A stretch of 64,000 nt of DNA from Haliclona indistincta (Eukaryota > Porifera > Demospongiae > Haplosclerida > Chalinidae), in assembly GCA_964017065.1 (NCBI GenBank), contig OZ024788.1, positions 11,904,776-11,968,775 of the forward strand, written 5' to 3'. Below, one piece after another: positions 1 through 10,306 of the stretch; the stretch's first letter is position 1; every line of letters starts with the position of its first letter. The notes beneath the pieces are model-generated. The model did no database searches. It saw only the letters and a program-made list of their open reading frames with translations, and was not told where the DNA came from. Position numbers and translations under genes: made by a program.

Positions 1-1
1 T

Positions 2-184
2 GGTAATCATCATCAAAGGAACTGTCGCTTCCGAGAGGTGAACTGTCGCTTCCGAGAGGTGGAATGTCACTTGTGCAAGAAGAAGGGACACATCGCGAGA
101 GTTTGCCGCTCAAAGTTGAATGCTAAGAAGGCTCATAAAGTATCAGAAGAGCAGGATCAAAGCAGTGACAAGTCTGTTGAGTAA
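2..184 (+). pseudogene. Gag C-terminus with CCHC zinc knuckle (gypsy)
   Basis: This open frame enters from the left edge and ends at a TAA at 182-184. It contains a textbook retroviral-type zinc knuckle, CX2CX4HX4C, read as C-HL-C-KKKG-H-IARV-C at about 65-106, followed by a basic and acidic tail. Such knuckles bind element RNA during particle assembly. A 21-bp tandem duplication lies just upstream in the same frame. The stop here and the protease in another frame suggest either a normal gag/pol shift or decay. Confidence 0.75.
20..61 (+). repeat. 21-bp tandem duplication
   Basis: The 21-bp unit starting AACTGTCGCTTCCGAG occurs twice head to tail with no mismatch (20-40, 41-61). The length is a multiple of three, so the gag frame is kept. 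It looks like a recent slippage event. Confidence 0.9.
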
Positions 185-234
185 ATTTTTGCCGTATTCA
201 ACACCACGTCAAGATCAGCTATGGAGTACTTGTC

Positions 235-594
235 GTGCAAGTAAACCAGCTAAATTTGACAATGGAAGTGGACACAGGAGCCTTGGTGTCATCAGGAGCA
301 TCAGCAAAGTCACCTACGAGCAACTGGAAAGAGAACCATCCCAAGTTGAACAAAACGAAAGTCAAGCTAAGAACCTATTCAGGAGAGATACTCAAAGTTA
401 TAGGATCCATCACAGAAACTGCCTCTGCTTGTGGTCGCTGGCAACAGTCCTATAGCATAGTCGGGAAAAACTGGTTGCTGAAGATTCGTCTCAACTGGAC
501 TGAATTGCTGCACAAAGTTGAAAAAGACAACTGCGCACTCGAAGATGTCTTGCAAAACACCCAGAAGTCTTCAAGGAAGGACTTGGGCTGGTGA
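235..594 (+). pseudogene. Retroviral-type aspartic protease segment (gypsy)
   Basis: The frame reads LTMEVDTGALVSS near 250-290, the flap-proximal active-site motif (hydrophobic-DTG-A) of retropepsins, which cleave the element polyprotein. The downstream part of the 119-codon frame lacks a clearly recognisable second motif (I/L-L-G-x-D). The frame overlaps the start of the RT frame by four bases. Protease identity rests mainly on the DTG motif plus position between zinc knuckle and RT. Confidence 0.65.
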
Positions 595-1350
595 AAAGCT
601 CCAAAGGCACAGTAAAATTCTACAAGGCAAGACCGGTGGCATACAGCTTGAGAGAAAAGGTCAGTGATGACCTTGATCGACTACAACTGCAAGAGATATT
701 AGAGCCAGTAGAGTTCTCGGAATGGGCTGCACCGATTGTTCCTGTGGTGAAAGCTAATGGCTCTATTCGCATCTGTGGAGACTATAAGACAACAGTGAAT
801 GCTGCATCGAAGCTCGACAAGTATCCTTTCCTCGAATTGATGATCTTTTCTCCTAGTTAGAAGGAGGAAAAATGTTTCTATTGGATTTTTTAAGTGCTTT
901 CCAACAGATTCCACTGAATGAAGAGTCAAATATACGACCATCAATACCAACAAGGGCTTGTTCCAATACACCCGTCTCCCGTTCGGTATTTCTTCTGTAC
1001 CATTGATTTTCCAAAGGTTCATGGACAGTGTCTTGGGTGGACTACATGGAGTTGCATCCTACATTGATGACATAGTTATCACGGGCAAGACACACCAAGA
1101 ACATTTGCAGAATTTGGACAGTGTTCTAACTTGATTGGAACATGCAGGTCTCTGACTCAACCATGCCAAGTCTGTCTTCATGTTACCTAGCATCCAATAT
1201 CTAGGCAATGTCATCTCAGCAGAGGGAATTAAGTCATCTCAAGGAAAAGTTCGCGCACTACTGGAAGCACCCTCACCAACCAACACTCAGCCACTGAGAT
1301 CATTTCTTGGTGCTGTCAATTACTACAGGAGATTCATATCCAACCTGTCC
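591..1350 (+). pseudogene. Reverse transcriptase domain, frameshifted (gypsy)
   Basis: The N-terminal RT signature (AAPIVPVVKANGSIRICGDYK) is intact in the frame 591-860, which then stops. The next blocks continue in other frames: fingers/palm text reading LLDFLSAFQQIPLNE at about 872-920, LFQYTRLPFGIS at about 960-995, and the catalytic YIDDIV at about 1062-1080. In-frame stops interrupt the stretch after YIDD before the long frame opens at 1180. The enzyme would copy element RNA into DNA in virus-like particles. This copy is dead. Confidence 0.88.
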
Positions 1351-1815
1351 ACAATATTGGCACCACTAAATCAGCTACTTCAACAAGGAAGAAAATGGTC
1401 CTGGGGTAAAGAGCAAGAGCTGGCATTCACTGAAGCAAAGAAGCAGCTTACATCAACCCAGGTCCTTACACACTATGACCCTCAGAAACCTCTAGTCTTG
1501 TCTTGTGATGCTTCCTCTTATGGAGTGGGTGCTGTAATTTCACACCAACTAGACAATGGAGATGAAAAAGCTCTCTCAATTATTTTTGGAGTGAAAAGAT
1601 TTCAGCAGTCTATACAAGGCCGACACTTCACCATAATGTCTGACCAAAAACCTCTAGAGTATCTGTTGGGAGAGAACAAACCGGTACCTGTGCTGGCATC
1701 GGCTCGGATCAAAAGATGGGCACTGATCCTTAGTGCACATAACTACACGATTGAATTTCGACCCGAAAAACAACATGGGAACGCTAATGTTTTAAGCCGT
1801 CTACCACTGCCCACA
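1351..1815 (+). pseudogene. Ribonuclease H domain (gypsy pol)
   Basis: The continuous frame 1180-2325 holds the RT connection and then a Ty3/gypsy RNase H, including KPLVLSCDASSYGVGAV with the first catalytic Asp at about 1507, TIMSDQKPLEYLL near 1635-1670, and the terminal NANVLSRLP at about 1780-1810. The usual GNANADALSRLP carries D before the LSRLP; here Val occupies that place, so a catalytic carboxylate may be missing. Confidence 0.85.
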
Positions 1816-1989
1816 ATGGTAGAAGAAACAAGTCCTCCCGGAGAAGCAGTTCTGCTAATGGAAACACTTCACAGCACACCAGTAGATTCCAATCAGATTC
1901 GGCGATGGACTGACCACAATCCAGTACTCTCTAAAGTCAGACGATTGGTACAATTTGGATGGGAGGAAACTGACGATGAAAACATGAAA

Positions 1990-2759
1990 CTGTACCAAGT
2001 CAGGAGACACGAACTGAGCATTCAAGACTCTTGTGATTTGTGGGGAGACAGAGTCATTATTCCCAAAGCTGGTATAGACAAGACACTTCAAGTACTCCAT
2101 GATGGACATCCAGGAATCACCAAAATGAAGCAATTAGCAAGGAGTGTGGTTTGGTGGCCTGGGATAGACTCAGACATTGAGAAAATGGTGAAATCGTGTC
2201 AGCTGTGCTCTCTACATCAGAAATCACCTCCAGTCGCACCTCTACACCCATGGAATGGCCAAGTAAACCATGGACCAGAATTCATATTGATCATGCAGGG
2301 CCATTCATGGGCAAGATGTTTCTGATAATCATTGACTCATATTCCAATTGGTTAGTAGTGGCTCCAGTATCATCTGCCGACACGCTTCAAACAGTTACAG
2401 TATTGAGACAAGTATTTTCTACTCATGGGATTCCAGAAATGATTGTTTCGGATAATAGAGCTGCATTTACTTATTCAGATTTTGAAACATTCACAAAGCG
2501 AAATGGAATTCGACACCTAACCCCTACACCTTACCACCCCTCGACGAATGGGCTGGCAGAGAGAGCTGTACAGATTTTAAAGCAGGCAATGAGGAAAAGT
2601 CAGTCTGGAGATTTGAAAACAAAGTTAGTTTGGTTTTTTTTACTGCACTATAGGACCACGCCTCATGCCACGACAGGAACAACTCCAGCAGAACTGCTAA
2701 TTGGTCGACCTCTGAGAACACTCCTAGACTTGATGAGACCAACATCAGTGCTAATGTAG
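1990..2759 (+). pseudogene. Integrase, frameshifted (gypsy pol)
   Basis: The zinc-binding part (HDGHPGITKMKQLAR...WWPGI...CQLC) lies at about 2098-2215 in the frame ending at 2325. The catalytic core continues in another frame (2196-2759), where the D-D-E residues are visible as HIDHAGPF, IVSDNRAAF and GLAERAVQ. The two frames overlap around 2196-2325, so one frameshift separates the domains. An LTR-proximal C-terminus follows with stops. Integrase would insert the cDNA copy into host DNA. Confidence 0.9.
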
Positions 2760-2876
2760 AGAACAAACAAGTATCCCAGAAGCAGTGACTGACAAGGAAT
2801 CTCCACGACGGTCTGCAAGAGTAAGCCGACCACCCTCTCGCTACGGCAATCTAGTATCAAGCTAAGGATGGAGGAG

Positions 2877-3724
2877 TGTAGTGTCTGACCCTGACCTTAA
2901 ATATGTGTAATTGTCACTTTAGTCGTGTTGCCCTCATTAACCCTCGGCGCATGCATGAGGGTTACTGTACTTGGTCTGTCATTCGCTGTCCATCGAGCTG
3001 CAGAGATAAGCGATCACTTTTATGCGCTGGTAAGGTTATGAGCATGATAAGCACTACAATTGCGTGCAATGTGACTCGTGGATTTTGCTAAAGTGCTTTC
3101 GTTCTTGAGTTATGGCTGGCTCACCTTGACGGCCATCTTGGACCTCTCTGACTACAAAAGCGCCCATAGTTGACTACCTAGATATGTAAATTCCATCTAA
3201 ACTGCAGGACAGCTCTGAGGGTGCATAGACATTTCAAATAGAGCTTAATTACACTACTGCAATGGCTACCTACTCACATGTTCATGGTCACGCCCTTGTG
3301 ACACACCTTGTGGTCGGCACTTCGCTGTCTTCTGGTTAACACTACAGGGGATTGAAAGTTGCTTGAACAAAAATTTGCTGCTAGAGCATGCGCACAGTAC
3401 GTTTTCTGTACAATTAGTATACAGAAACATGCTATGGGCATGCGCTAACAAGAAATTGTTTGGTCAAGCAACTTGCAATCCCCTGTGCATAGCTAGCAGG
3501 TTGGCGCTATAGCTGCTCCAAACCAGTACCTAACACTACAATGTGCATGAAATGCCGAGGGTTTTGTGAAATCTGTTCATTTGGTTTGTGTACTTCATCT
3601 GTCTCTCTTACTCATTGTCACTCTCGTGTAATCTGTGCTTATTGAACTAACTCACTATTCTTCTTGTTGCTGCTGTCTATTGTGTCTATCATTAAAATAT
3701 CTATGGTAAACTGCAAGTACTACA
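2877..3724 (+). repeat. Probable 3' LTR of the gypsy element, with nested repeat
   Basis: A purine-rich tract (AAGGATGGAGGAG) immediately precedes TGTAGTGTCT at 2877, the expected polypurine tract and TG start. The right end is placed at ...AAGTACTACA (3724), giving a 6-bp inverted repeat TGTAGT/ACTACA and following an AT-rich ATTAAAATAT stretch that could hold the polyadenylation signal. An alternative end at 3540 (ACACTACA) falls inside a nested dispersed repeat and is less likely. The 5' LTR is outside the window, so no direct comparison is possible. Confidence 0.6.
2936..3590 (-). repeat. Dispersed repeat R1 (CCCTCGGCG family) nested in LTR
   Basis: This stretch matches, in reverse orientation, the sequences at 12.85-13.38 and 16.8-18.3 kb. 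Shared blocks include the terminal near-palindrome around CCCTCGGCGCATG, GTGGATTTTGCTAAAGTGC, CTGCAGGACAGCTCTGA and GTGGGCGTGAC-like segments (here as the complement). It occupies most of the LTR interior, so it inserted into the gypsy element or its LTR. No coding capacity is seen. Confidence 0.75.
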
Positions 3725-4250
3725 GCGACCGTCACAATGAAGTTCACAGTAAGAAGCTGGGAGTAGATACTCAGTATTATTAGATACATCCTTAGTGCCC
3801 TGTCGTCAGCCTCCACCAAATATTTGCAGTACAGTTCGACTTAGTCGTCATCGGAGATAATATACGGTAAAATTATCTCAATGACCGCTTGTTTCTGACA
3901 ATGATTAGTTTTAAATGCATTTAGTGACATTTTCTATGAAATCTAGTAAATAGCACTTATGATATCGAGACACATGCAATTATCATTGCCGATCGGCAAT
4001 GATATGTAGGGATGACCTCGAATTAAGATGGCGGCTACTGATGTGTGAAAATGAGATTTCGCACATATCTCTACTATTATACGTTTATACTGCATTTTAA
4101 CTATCTCTAAGTGTCTCTGAAGTGTAAGCGCTTGTATGAAGTCTATGAAAGTCGCTGGGACTGGTTGCTTGACGACGAAAATCAAGATGGCGACTCTCAG
4201 AGCAGTTGCAGATCTTCGCTGTTTTTGCTTTTCTCGAGATTCCAGACATC
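3725..4250. other. Intergenic, no gene seen; perfect 24-bp palindrome
   Basis: No convincing gene. A perfect 24-bp palindrome centred on CCGATCGG lies at 3981-4004. Directly after it, TATGTAGGGATGA and AAGATGGCGGCTAC (4003-4036) resemble the hairpin-proximal end of the outer-arm repeat, so this may be a worn fragment of that family. Confidence 0.5.
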
Positions 4251-4252
4251 TA

Positions 4253-4607
4253 CAGTACCGCTCATGAGTAAGTGTACTCAAACCCGCGGGCTAACCGCGC
4301 GTAACTCGGGGGTGCCTGCGGGTCCGTGAACGTGTACCCGCTGCCCGCACCACACTAACCCGCGGCCCTCATGCTGCCTTGCATGCACTCGCAACCCGCT
4401 GGATAGCTAGGCAGACTCACGTTGTCGTTGTGTGACTTTCGCGAGCATATACAGTGCTCACGCGTATCCGCACCTGCGCGTGATGCACTCTGTATTCGCA
4501 TCTACCCGCGGTTAATGATACACGGTTCCGCGGGCAAGACAAAATTACCCCCGGGTTGCCTGCGAGTCTCCCGCGGGTGTTAGTCCACTTACTCGTGAGC
4601 GGTACTG
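4253..4607. mobile_element. GC-rich MITE with TIRs and TA flanks
   Basis: The 355-bp element starts CAGTACCGCTCATGAGTAAG and ends with its near-exact complement, flanked by TA on both sides (4251-4252, 4608-4609). TIRs extend for about 40-50 bp with few mismatches. A TA target and a CAGT start suit a Tc1/mariner-type non-autonomous element. The interior is unusually rich in CCCGCGG. No ORF of note; the overlapping short frames are incidental. Confidence 0.8.
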
Positions 4608-4800
4608 TAGGATTGATCAGACGATTGTTCTGAGCATGGATATACCTTTGGCGAAGCTGGCAGACGTTTCTAAAGTGATAAACTAAAGTTACCGCCCACA
4701 CGAATTGTTCATCTTCTTTCTTCTTCTTCTTCTTTCGGTAATCCTAGCGCTGTCGTGAGTAAACGAATCACTACCAAACCTGCACCATCGCATGTGTACA

Positions 4801-6051
4801 AAGAAAATTAAAAAGATTTCTATCGAAATCAAAAGGATGTAGGGTTGTGAAATCTACCACTGGTCAACAATGTAAACTAACAAGGAACAAGCATGGAATG
4901 GTAACACGATTGCCTTGCTAACAGACCATAGATCCCTACATCAGTGGCTGCTGTAGTTGACTATAGCTAGTTCAGCTTAGCTTGTTGCTGTTGACTGACA
5001 CCTGACGTGCATTCAGCTTGTGACAGCTTATGTACAGCCACTGATGTAGGGATCTATGGTCTGTTAGCAAGGCAATCGTGTTACCATTCCATGCTTGTTC
5101 CTTGTTAGTTTACATTGTTGACCAGTGGTAGATTTCACAACCCTACATCCTTTTGATTTCGATAGAAATCTTTTTAATTTTCTTGTTTGTGTCCTTTTTT
5201 CTTTTTCAGTGAAGTACAGTTCAATTCAATATCATGCAATTACTGAGCCATCTTTGTTTCCATCATTGGTTTGGTTTTCCTGTTGTTGATGGCTTTTCTT
5301 TATTATTTACAATTTTAAACTTGTAGCTAAATAATTCTTACGCTGTAGATATCAGCTCGCCTACGCATGCATGAATACAGTGCATACGAGCCCCGCCCAC
5401 ACTTGTTTACGGCGGTTATAATTATCTGGCAAGGCAGAATGGTGATTCTGCGCTTGCTAGCTTACCGTTCTTCGAAGACTCCAGACAAATATGTGTTCTC
5501 CGTGATCTATACGGCGTGGCGATACTCAAGCTTTTGCTTGGTCACGTGCGCTAACCACAGCTTGGTCACGTGCGTATTGCGCAATCACTATAATTATTAA
5601 TGGCGTCTAACACTTAGCTGACAATGGATCACGATCGAGAAATCGCGGAATTTATATCGCCGTTGCGCTAAAAACTAAGTTCAAAAGGCACATGCCAGGA
5701 GAATTTCACGACTGTTCGTGGGTGTTTTGGTCTCGGCACTGCTCACGTAAATGTGCTAGGCGAGTGGAAGAAAGAAAGAAAGAAGAAAGAAGAAAGAAGA
5801 AAGAAGAAAACGAAGATGACGAAACTCGATTTTCACCGTTTCCAGGTTCGTCACTTTAGTAACAATCTCGAGCAATCTTCTTGCTACTGTAAGATGGGGC
5901 AACGCCAGATAGCAGATTTAAGTGTCTTTGGACGTATAAAATTCATCACCAGGCGAAATATCAGCGTTTGAACGCTAATACATTGTATGTAGCCGCCATC
6001 TTGTTTTCTCGTTCAACCCTACATAGGGAGACACTACCGTGTCTCCCTAAT
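4801..6051 (-). mobile_element. Composite foldback element, half copy (core + outer arm)
   Basis: The palindromic core is 4801-5184: arms of about 145 bp, outer end AAGAAAATTAAAAAGATTTC, inner end CATCAGTGGCTG, almost perfectly complementary around a 90-bp loop. The outer arm (5185-6051) follows in reverse orientation and ends in a hairpin, GGGAGACAC...GTGTCTCCC, then TAAT. The arm carries two GTCACGTG boxes (5541, 5565), ATTGCGCAAT (5576-5585), a GAAA microsatellite and GCCGCCATCTTG near the hairpin. No transposase is encoded. Confidence 0.85.
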
Positions 6052-6067
6052 ATCTGGGGTAGTGCAC

Positions 6068-6165
6068 TTATATCTTAGATAGGCATCAAACACTACCAGA
6101 AGCGAATAATCCTTGAAAAACATGTTTTTTTACCGTTTTGGACTACAGACTCCATTAATTAACCC
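6068..6165 (+). repeat. Short dispersed repeat R4, copy 1
   Basis: The block CATCAAACACTACCAGAAGCGA ... ACTCCATT matches, inverted and diverged, the segment at about 8085-8190. Shared text includes AAACACTA-CAGAAGCGA and the run of T before GACTCCATT. Function unknown; probably an old element end. Confidence 0.4.
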
Positions 6166-6283
6166 TCTTGCTGGTGATTATTATTGACTCCGCCCACATC
6201 AGTTTTTGAAACAGCTTCGCTTTGTCTCTGCTCTGGACACGTCAGCGTGCAAGCTAGAGGTATGAAAAATTATCTAAGGTAGA

Positions 6284-6373
6284 CAAGCAGTATTATACCC
6301 TAGGTAACACTGATCTGTCTGTTAAAGCTTCAGATGGTGGGTCAAAGCTGACATACCCAGGCGCCGGAACAAG
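6284..6373 (+). pseudogene. Coding-like fragment related to the 19.8-kb candidate exon
   Basis: In one open frame the stretch reads QYYTLGNTDLSVKASDGG followed by SKLTYPG. The minus-strand candidate exon at 19800-20007 reads QYYTLSNTDLFVKASDG and then KLTYPD. Similarity falls away on both sides and a stop follows soon after, so this is probably a decayed duplicate of that exon. The protein family was not recognised. Confidence 0.5.
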
Positions 6374-6473
6374 TGGCTAACGGTTTCGGGCTACGCCACG
6401 CAGTGTAAGCTGTACCTTATAGGACCCCTGTGGTGTTGAAAACTGAACATTGGTCATTGTAAGCCATCCACCA

Positions 6474-6937
6474 CAAACCAATGGTGGAAAAAAAGACGGC
6501 TCAGTACGTGCATAATATTGAACTGCACTTCACTGAAAAATAAAAAAGGACACAAACAAGAAAATTAAACAGATTTCTATCGAAATCAAAAGGATGTAGG
6601 GTTTTGAAATCTACCACTGGTCCACAATGAAAACTAACAAGGAACAAGCATGGAATGGTAACATGATTGACTTGCTAACAGACCATAGATGCCTACATCA
6701 GTGGCTGTACATAAGATGTCACAAGCTGAATGCACGTCAGGTGTCAGTCAACAGCAACTAGCTGAACTAGCTATAGCCAACCACACAGCAGCCACTGATG
6801 TAGGGATCTATGGTCTGTTAGCAAGTCAATCATGTTACCATTCCATGCTTGTTCCTTGTTATTTTTCATTGTGGACCAGTGGTAGAATTCAAAACCCTAC
6901 ATCCTTTTGTTTTCGATAGAAATCTTATTAATTTTTA
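6474..6937 (+). mobile_element. Composite foldback element, truncated (arm remnant + core)
   Basis: Only the inner 85 bp of the outer arm (AAACCAATGGTGG ... GGACACAAAC) precedes a complete core, 6559-6937. Both core arms share copy-specific changes, for example ATGATTGAC on the left and GTCAATCAT on the right. The outer arm with its hairpin end is missing. Confidence 0.8.
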
Positions 6938-7055
6938 CATCTAGATTTCAGAGATTTCAGTATCAGTCTTTGCTTTCATGCATTTGAGCAAGTATAGCAT
7001 TTGTTTTTTGCTTGTCATAACACAAGTAATAAAAACATTTTAACAGTAAACATTG

Positions 7056-7205
7056 AAAGTAAACAAGATTTGAGAATTGTAACAATAGCAGTGTAATGCT
7101 ACCTCTCTATTAAATTAACCACAACTATCGAAAGCAGTTAATTTAGGGAGGTAGCATTACACTGTTATTGTTACAATCCTTTTTATTTCAAATCTTGTTT
7201 ACTTT
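7056..7205. mobile_element. Small foldback MITE / long hairpin
   Basis: Arms of about 60-65 bp (AAAGTAAACAAGATTTGA ... CTCTATTAAATTAAC) face their reverse complement (GTTAATTTAGGGAGG ... CAAATCTTGTTTACTTT) around an 18-bp loop. The right arm has an extra CTTTTTATTT. No target duplication could be settled. Confidence 0.75.
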
Positions 7206-7469
7206 TCACAATCGTGTTTCCATACTTTTTCGATACATGTACCAACCCTAAATCTCATGCATTAATTTTTGTAAATGTTTTATTACTTGTTTCCTTTCCT
7301 TTTTTATTTATTACTGACTTAGTTGGCATTAATTTTATGCTAATACAGTGTAAGAGAAATTTTCCACTGACGTACTGCACCGTGGTTGCACTCGATCAGC
7401 TCTGCACTGCATGCAACACATACCACGCAACATTAGCTAAGCTTAAGGGAAGATTAGCCGAATTATTTT

Positions 7470-7825
7470 ATTCTTGCTGCCCTTTGCATAATATAAATCT
7501 ACAGTGTCCTGGCTATTACTTGCCTGTTTTACATAGAAAATGGGTGTAGCCACACTCCAATAGATATATTTTTATCTTCTTCCATCGCTCTTGCTGGTAG
7601 GAAATTTTTCCCGAAAACGTGTCTTCTCATTATATATTCGCCCATCTGTAACTTATAGACCGAGATCTTTGTGCAAAATCCTAAACATAAGTTTCTTCCT
7701 TGTGTACCAAAGTTCATGTCTGACATTTTGTGTGGGTGTGGCATGCTTAGGCAAATTTTTGGAGCTTGCTACGCCCACAAGATGAATGGTGACTTCCTTG
7801 GATGATCAGTGTGACTGAGCAGCCT
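7470..7825 (+). repeat. Dispersed repeat R3, copy 1
   Basis: This stretch matches 28536-29045 in reverse complement across most of its length: CTGCCCTTTGCATAATATAA, CTTGCCTGTTTTACA, TGTGTACCAAAGTT, GTGTGGGTGTGGCATGC, GCTTGCTACGCCCACAAG. The other copy carries an extra C-rich insert of about 100 bp. The reading frames are not conserved between the copies, so it is treated as a non-coding interspersed repeat. Confidence 0.7.
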
Positions 7826-8084
7826 TCAACTAACTAAAATATTCGTAATCCTGTTGTTTGACCATTCCACTCTTAAGCTAGCATTCTTACAAGCCTTAAC
7901 AGGCAATATCCAGTGTAACAGTGAAGATTTGCTCGTCGTCTGCTGTGAACACTGCTAGTGACAGCAGCACTCGCTTTCCAAGCAATTTGTACTAAGGTGC
8001 GCTTGTATTAGAATAATTACATACATGGGCGTGCGCAAGTAGGCGTAACCTAGTAACGGACTTCAAGCAGAATTCATGGAATGG

Positions 8085-8190
8085 AGTCTGTTATAGACCA
8101 AAAATCGATGTTTTCCTGGAAATACTCGCTTCTGCTAGTGTTTAGGCTTAAATAGATATCAGGTGCATGCACTGCTCACAACGACTAGTG
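8085..8190 (-). repeat. Short dispersed repeat R4, copy 2
   Basis: Inverted, diverged partner of 6068-6165. The complement contains AAACACTAGCAGAAGCGAG and AGACTCCATTC. Only about 100 bp align. Confidence 0.4.
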
Positions 8191-8336
8191 TAGTTTCTGT
8201 GTAGGTTTTGCTCACTCACCACGGCGCTAGGTTGGCAGGAGAATAATAATATTAAGAAGAAGATGAACAAACGGGTGATCACGTGAATTCTGGTTTATCA
8301 CCTTAGACTTCGTTTCTGCTGTTACTAAAAGTCTCT

Positions 8337-8549
8337 TTGGCATCGAAAAAAAATTGTCTAGGACGCCTCAGACGGTTAGAATCGCTTGAAACGTCCGTGC
8401 AGCGAAGATATGAGCTTGCCGTAATTTTGCCTCCTGACGAGATGCCATATTGTTTTTTGTTGTACCAACATGTTTTCTTGACCGACTTAATGGACTCACT
8501 ACAAGCGCTTACCCATCAGCAAGAACACTATTTGATAAAAATACCGTGA
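8337..8549 (+). CDS. Unidentified 70-codon frame, possible exon
   Basis: A charged, helix-prone frame (ASKKNCLGRLRRLESLETS...) runs into CC|GTGAGA, a possible splice donor at 8547. An acceptor-like AAAAG precedes it. Its exit phase (2) does not fit host exon 1, which needs one overhanging base, so if it is an exon of the same gene another exon is missing. Its end (DSLQALTHQQ) weakly resembles the complement of about 4100-4140. No family recognised; may be chance. Confidence 0.25.
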   Translation: MASKKNCLGRLRRLESLETSVQRRYELAVILPPDEMPYCFLLYQHVFLTDLMDSLQALTHQQEHYLIKIP

Positions 8550-8730
8550 GATTTTACGAGAGAAGAGAAATATGCAATTAACTCGTTTTCAGTCTGGTGT
8601 ATCCGCAATCTTCTTTTGTGCCAACCCTAAATATGCCATGACTACCGCGTGGCCTAATAATTCTAATAATTATTATTAATAAAAAATTATGACCCAAATA
8701 ATTATAAAAACTACATTTTTCTTATTACAG

Positions 8731-9052
8731 TGTTGGTGGCAGTTACTAACTTCGATGCTTTCTATGAGCAAGGCCAGTGTTCTTCAGTGGGTAGAAATCC
8801 AACAAGAGATCAGACAAAGCAAAAATTTGCTAAATTATCATCTGTGACTGAAGTTGAGAACGTTTTCCCAATATGTAGTAAATGGGCACTTGATGGTCGA
8901 ATAATGAAGCATTCAGCAGAGGAGGATAATAAGCTGAAAAGGCCTATTCAGTATGCACTGTCCCTGTACAAAGATGAGGAAATCGCTCCGTGGATGCCAG
9001 GAATGTCTGATGATGTCATTAAAGCTAGTGGAATTGGGAAAATAGAAAAAAG
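8731..9052 (+). CDS. Host gene exon 1 of the visible set
   Basis: The acceptor CTTATTACAG ends at 8730 and the donor AAAAAG|GTACAG follows 9052. The 322-nt exon is entered with one base missing (TG TTG GTG...) and leaves two bases over. It encodes VAVTNFDAFYEQGQC near the start and DEEIAPWMPGMSDD near the end, a charged soluble-looking segment with no recognised domain. A foldback element begins 34 bp after the donor. An upstream exon must exist because the entry is mid-codon. Confidence 0.75.
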
Positions 9053-9086
9053 GTACAGTACAGAATAAGTTTTGGTTGAATTTATT

Positions 9087-10205
9087 AAAATTAAAAAGAT
9101 TTCTATCGAAATCAAAAGGATGTAGGGATGTAGAATTCTAGCACTGGTCCACAATGTAAACCAACAAGGAACAAGATCCCTACATCAGTGGCTGCTATGG
9201 CAGACTATAGCTAGTTCAGCTAGTTGCAGTTGACTAATACCAGACGTGCATTGAATTGAATTCAGCTTGTGACAAAATATTGATCTTATGTACAGCCACT
9301 GATGTAGGGATCTATGGTCTGTTAGCAAGTCAATCATGTTATCATTCCATGCTTGTTCCTTGTTGGTTTACATTGTGGACCAGTGGTAGATTTCATCATC
9401 ACTACATCCTTTTGATTTCGATAGAAATCTTTTTAATTTTCTTGTTGGTGTCCTTTTTTCTTTTTCAGTGAAGTGCAGTTCAATATCATGCATGTACTGA
9501 GCTGTCTTTGTTTCCACAATTAGTTTAGTTTTGCTGTTGTTGATGGCTTTTCTTTATTCTTAATAATTTTAAACTTGTAGCTAAAATTTTTTATGCTGTA
9601 TATATCAGCTCGCCTACACAGTGCATACGAGCCCACACAAGCCCACATGAGCCCACACTTGTTTGTATCATCTGGCAAGCGCAGGAACCGGCAGAATGGT
9701 GATCTTTCATGAGCTGCAAGTCTTCGAAGACTCCAGACAAATACTATATATGTGTTCTCCGTGATCCACACAACACAGAGATACTCAAGCTAGTGCTTGG
9801 TCACGTGCGCTATCCACTGCTTGGTCACGTGCTTATTGCGTAATCACAATAATGGCGTCTAACACTTAGCTGACAATGGATCACGATTGAGAAATCGCGG
9901 AATATATATCGCTGTTTTGCTAAAAACAACGTTCAAAAGGCACCTGCCAGGAGAATTTCACGACTGTTCGTGCTGGGTGTTTTGGTCTCAGCACCGCTTG
10001 TGTAAAGGCGAGTGGAAGAAAGAGAGAGAGAGAAGAAACTCGATTTTCACCATTTCCAGGTTCGTCACTTTAATAACAATTTCGAGCAATCTCCGAGCTA
10101 CTGCAAGATGGGGCAACGCCAGCGAGCAGATCTAGGTGTCTTTGACCATGTAAAATTCATCACCAGGCAATATATCAGCGTTTGAATGCTAATACATTGT
10201 ATTAG
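9087..10205 (-). mobile_element. Composite foldback element, half copy, hairpin end lost
   Basis: Core 9087-9443 has a shortened left arm (the part from GCATGG to CAGACCATA is missing) and a complete right arm. The outer arm 9444-10205 keeps GTCACGTG twice and ATTGCGTAAT near 9838, but stops at ACATTGTA; YY1-like site and terminal hairpin are lost. It lies inside intron 1 of the host gene. Confidence 0.8.
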
Positions 10206-10210
10206 CAGTT

Positions 10211-10306
10211 CATTTTCAAAAATTTTTCTGGGGGAGTACCCCAGACCCCCCCGCTGTGTTTTTATTAATTTGCCCCCTCATTTCAAAAATCCTGCCTACG
10301 CCCCTG
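10211..10306 (-). mobile_element. hAT-like MITE end, truncated
   Basis: On the minus strand the stretch starts CAGGGGCGTAGGCAGGATTT and continues with a G-rich run, the typical beginning of many invertebrate hAT-type MITEs. The opposite terminus was not found; the segment abuts outer-arm remnants on both sides. Confidence 0.5.

Larger units (their letters stand above)
1..3724 (+). mobile_element. Ty3/gypsy LTR retrotransposon, 3' portion, degenerate
   Basis: In order on the plus strand: a gag zinc knuckle, an aspartic protease with a DTG motif, reverse transcriptase (YIDD), RNase H, a DDE integrase, then a probable 3' LTR. This gag-PR-RT-RH-IN order is the Ty3/gypsy arrangement. The 5' LTR and most of gag lie before the window. 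Several stops and frameshifts interrupt pol, so the copy cannot encode a working polyprotein. The LTR itself contains a nested dispersed repeat. The class is secure; the LTR right border is inferred. Confidence 0.9.
7826..8730. other. Mostly unassigned; possible upstream part of host gene
   Basis: No recognised element apart from R4 copy 2 (about 8085-8190) and one candidate frame at 8337-8549. The last 30 bp before 8731 form the polypyrimidine tract and AG of host-gene exon 1. AT-rich runs (8640-8720) are typical intron sequence. Confidence 0.4.

Noticed and set aside
3531..3540. LTR right end at ACACTACA (8-bp inverted repeat with the LTR start)
   Set aside because: It falls inside the nested R1 repeat, which has similar text in copies unrelated to the LTR; the end at 3724 is preferred.
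5753..5971. Protein-coding gene in the outer arms (HRFQVRHFSNN-type frames seen in many copies)
   Set aside because: Frames recur only because the DNA repeat recurs; they start and stop differently from copy to copy and cross the microsatellite.
5541..6051. Helitron 3' end (hairpin then CTAA before T)
   Set aside because: The complete copy at 55.5 kb has the same hairpin at both tips in inverted orientation, which fits a TIR/foldback element, not the asymmetric ends of a Helitron.
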